Shown here: positions 62,608 to 64,000 of the stretch, one piece after another
Layout: each line of letters starts with the position of its first letter
Numbering within the stretch: the stretch's first letter is position 1
Assembly: GCF_014200505.1 (NCBI RefSeq)
Contig: NZ_JACHBX010000001.1
Location: forward strand, 1,426,001 to 1,490,000
Origin: Massilia aurea
GTDB taxonomy: Bacteria > Pseudomonadota > Gammaproteobacteria > Burkholderiales > Burkholderiaceae_D
Length of the DNA stretch: 64,000 nt
Reading direction: 5' to 3'
Translations under genes and position numbers: made by a program
The notes under the pieces: generated by a model
Databases searched by the model: none
Seen by the model: only the letters and a program-made list of their open reading frames with translations
What the model was told of the DNA's origin: nothing

Positions 62608-64000
62608 TCACGCGGTGCTGGTCTTCGGCTCGATGTGGCCGGCGCGCAGCAGTACCTCGATCCGTTCCCCCGTCTGCGGGCGGCTGTAGACGTGGCCCTG
62701 CACCGAGTCGCACCCGGCGCCGCGCAGAAAGTCGAGCTGCGCGATCGTCTCGACGCCTTCGGCAATGACGTGCATGCGCAGGCCGTGGGCCAGCGAAATG
62801 ATGGCGTCGACCAGCGCCGCGCCGTCGGCGCTGCCCACCATGTCCTGGACGAACGAGCGGTCGATCTTGAGAACGTCCACCGGCAGGCGCTTCAGGTATT
62901 GCAGGCTGGAGTAGCCGGTGCCGAAATCGTCGATCGACAGCTTCACGCCCATGCGCTTGAAACACGCCATCGTGTGGATGGCCGACTCGATGTCGCCCAT
63001 CATCATGCTTTCGGTCAGCTCGATCTCGAGCGACGCCGGCGGCAGGCCGGTGTCCTGCAGCACGCGCTCGACGCTGTCCAGCAGGCCGGGCTCGGCCAGC
63101 TGGCGCGCCGACAGGTTCACGGCGATGCGCAGCGGCCCCAGGCCGCTGCGTTGCCACTGCCGGTTCTGGAGGCACGCCGTCTGCAGCACCCATGCGCCGA
63201 TCGGCACGATCAGGCCCGTCTCTTCGGCCAGACCGATGAAACGCTCCGGCTGGATCGTGCCCAGCAGCGGGTGGCGCCAGCGGATCAGCGCCTCGGTGCC
63301 CACGACGCGGCCCGTGGCCAGGTCGATCTGGGGCTGGAAATGCAGTGTGAACTGCTGCTCGTGCAGCGCGCGCCGCAGCGCGCTTTCCAGCGCCAGCCGG
63401 TCGGATGCCTGCGCATTCATGTGCGGCGCATAGAACTGGACCCCATTGCGGCCGTCCAACTTGGCGCGGTACATCGCGATTTCGGCATGCTTGACCAGCG
63501 TGTCGGCGTCGGCGCCATCGGCCGGCCAGGCCGCCACGCCGGCGCTGCAGCCGAGCACCAGGTGCTGGTCGCCGAGCTGCAATGGTTCGGCCACCGCATC
63601 GCGCACCTGCCGGATGCGCGTGGCGGCCTGGCGTTCATCGCTGCACCCGCACAACACCAGCACGAAGTCGTCGCCGCCGACACGCGCCGCCGTGTCGAGC
63701 GGGGGCAGCGTGCGCTTGATGCGCGTGGCCAGCAGGCGCAGCGCCGCGTCGCCGGCAGCGCGGCCCAGCGTATCGTTGATCAGCTTGAAGTGATTGATGT
63801 CGAGCAGCACGACCCACACCGACATTCCGGTCGTGGCGGCGGCAGTCGCACGCTCGATGCGGTCGGCCAGCAGCGCGCGGTTGGCCAGGCCCGTCAGCGT
63901 ATCGTAACGGGCATGGCGCTCGAGTTCGGCCTCGTAACGCTTGGCAGTGGTGACATCGTAGACGGTCACGACGAAATGGCCGACCTTGCCGTCCGCACGG
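62608..64000 (-). CDS. GGDEF-EAL protein (5' end off the window)
   Basis: The frame is open to the right edge, where residues that look like the end of a PAS domain appear before the GGDEF. GGDEF signature: VGGDDFVLVL (GGDDF rather than GG[DE]EF), so cyclase activity is doubtful. EAL domain from about residue 210 of the visible part: EALIRWRHPLLG, ELTESMMMGD, IDDFGTGYSSL and KIDRSFVQDM, all catalytic acids of a c-di-GMP phosphodiesterase. Net function probably phosphodiesterase with a regulatory GGDEF. Confidence 0.9.
   Translation of the reverse strand, partial: RADGKVGHFVVTVYDVTTAKRYEAELERHARYDTLTGLANRALLADRIERATAAATTGMSVWVVLLDINHFKLINDTLGRAAGDAALRLLATRIKRTLPPLDTAARVGGDDFVLVLCGCSDERQAATRIRQVRDAVAEPLQLGDQHLVLGCSAGVAAWPADGADADTLVKHAEIAMYRAKLDGRNGVQFYAPHMNAQASDRLALESALRRALHEQQFTLHFQPQIDLATGRVVGTEALIRWRHPLLGTIQPERFIGLAEETGLIVPIGAWVLQTACLQNRQWQRSGLGPLRIAVNLSARQLAEPGLLDSVERVLQDTGLPPASLEIELTESMMMGDIESAIHTMACFKRMGVKLSIDDFGTGYSSLQYLKRLPVDVLKIDRSFVQDMVGSADGAALVDAIISLAHGLRMHVIAEGVETIAQLDFLRGAGCDSVQGHVYSRPQTGERIEVLLRAGHIEPKTSTA

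Overview
The window is one contiguous piece of a GC-rich betaproteobacterial chromosome. Gene content (selenocysteine insertion genes, CtaB-type heme o synthase, DUF2863, an Rrf2/MarR/LysR-rich regulator set, CbpA/CbpM, AzgA, several PAS/GGDEF/EAL proteins) fits the Oxalobacteraceae (Massilia/Telluria/Duganella type). That placement is inference from gene content and base composition, not from a search. Most of the sequence is dense chromosomal housekeeping and accessory DNA, with frequent 4-nt stop/start overlaps marking operons.

Layout. 1-1118: the SelB C-terminus, tRNA-Sec, then an overlapping GcvH-like/DsrE-like pair. 1115-2103 (-): a ParD-like protein overlapping a methionine aminopeptidase. 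2217-5447 (-): a large di-heme DUF1111 lipoprotein with two discoidin domains. 5754-9220 (+): a membrane protein, heme o synthase and trehalose-6-phosphate synthase. 9249-12364 (-): a tightly overlapping operon of acyl-CoA dehydrogenase, PIG-L deacetylase, methyltransferase and glycosyltransferase. 12541-19708: small stress and redox genes with local regulators (CGNR, Rrf2, MarR, LysR) and visible operator-like palindromes.

19719-27770 is an accessory island. It is bracketed by two tyrosine recombinases and seeded with three copies of a 13-bp repeat (GTAACTAACCAAC). Its AT-rich gaps are poor in genes. It carries a zinc-ribbon membrane protein, cbpA-cbpM, a PP2C-like phosphatase, a kappa-GST-like isomerase and small hypotheticals. 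The right-hand recombinase has all catalytic residues and a near-ideal LexA/SOS box just upstream. The left-hand one lacks both catalytic histidines. This is the most unusual part of the window.

27929-35622 is a loose NAD neighbourhood (pnuC, nadB, a sirtuin, nadC, nadA), with a REP/BIME-type palindrome pair that supplies the sirtuin's last codons. 35683-40043 (-) holds an ABC-F ATPase, LD-carboxypeptidase, tadA, queD and queE. 40216-48447 mixes signalling (a histidine kinase-like protein that has lost its histidine, a PAS-GGDEF cyclase, a hybrid kinase) with stress-type proteins, including a 591-residue protein with three C-terminal repeats, and a secreted nuclease. 48537-64000 holds a glycosyltransferase, DUF2863, AzgA permease, DUF481 outer-membrane protein, a thioredoxin/MFS/GNAT operon, an SDR, a dCACHE-type kinase, a META lipoprotein, an M23 peptidase, a class A penicillin-binding protein and a truncated GGDEF-EAL protein at the edge. 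No CRISPR array, rRNA or complete insertion sequence was seen.
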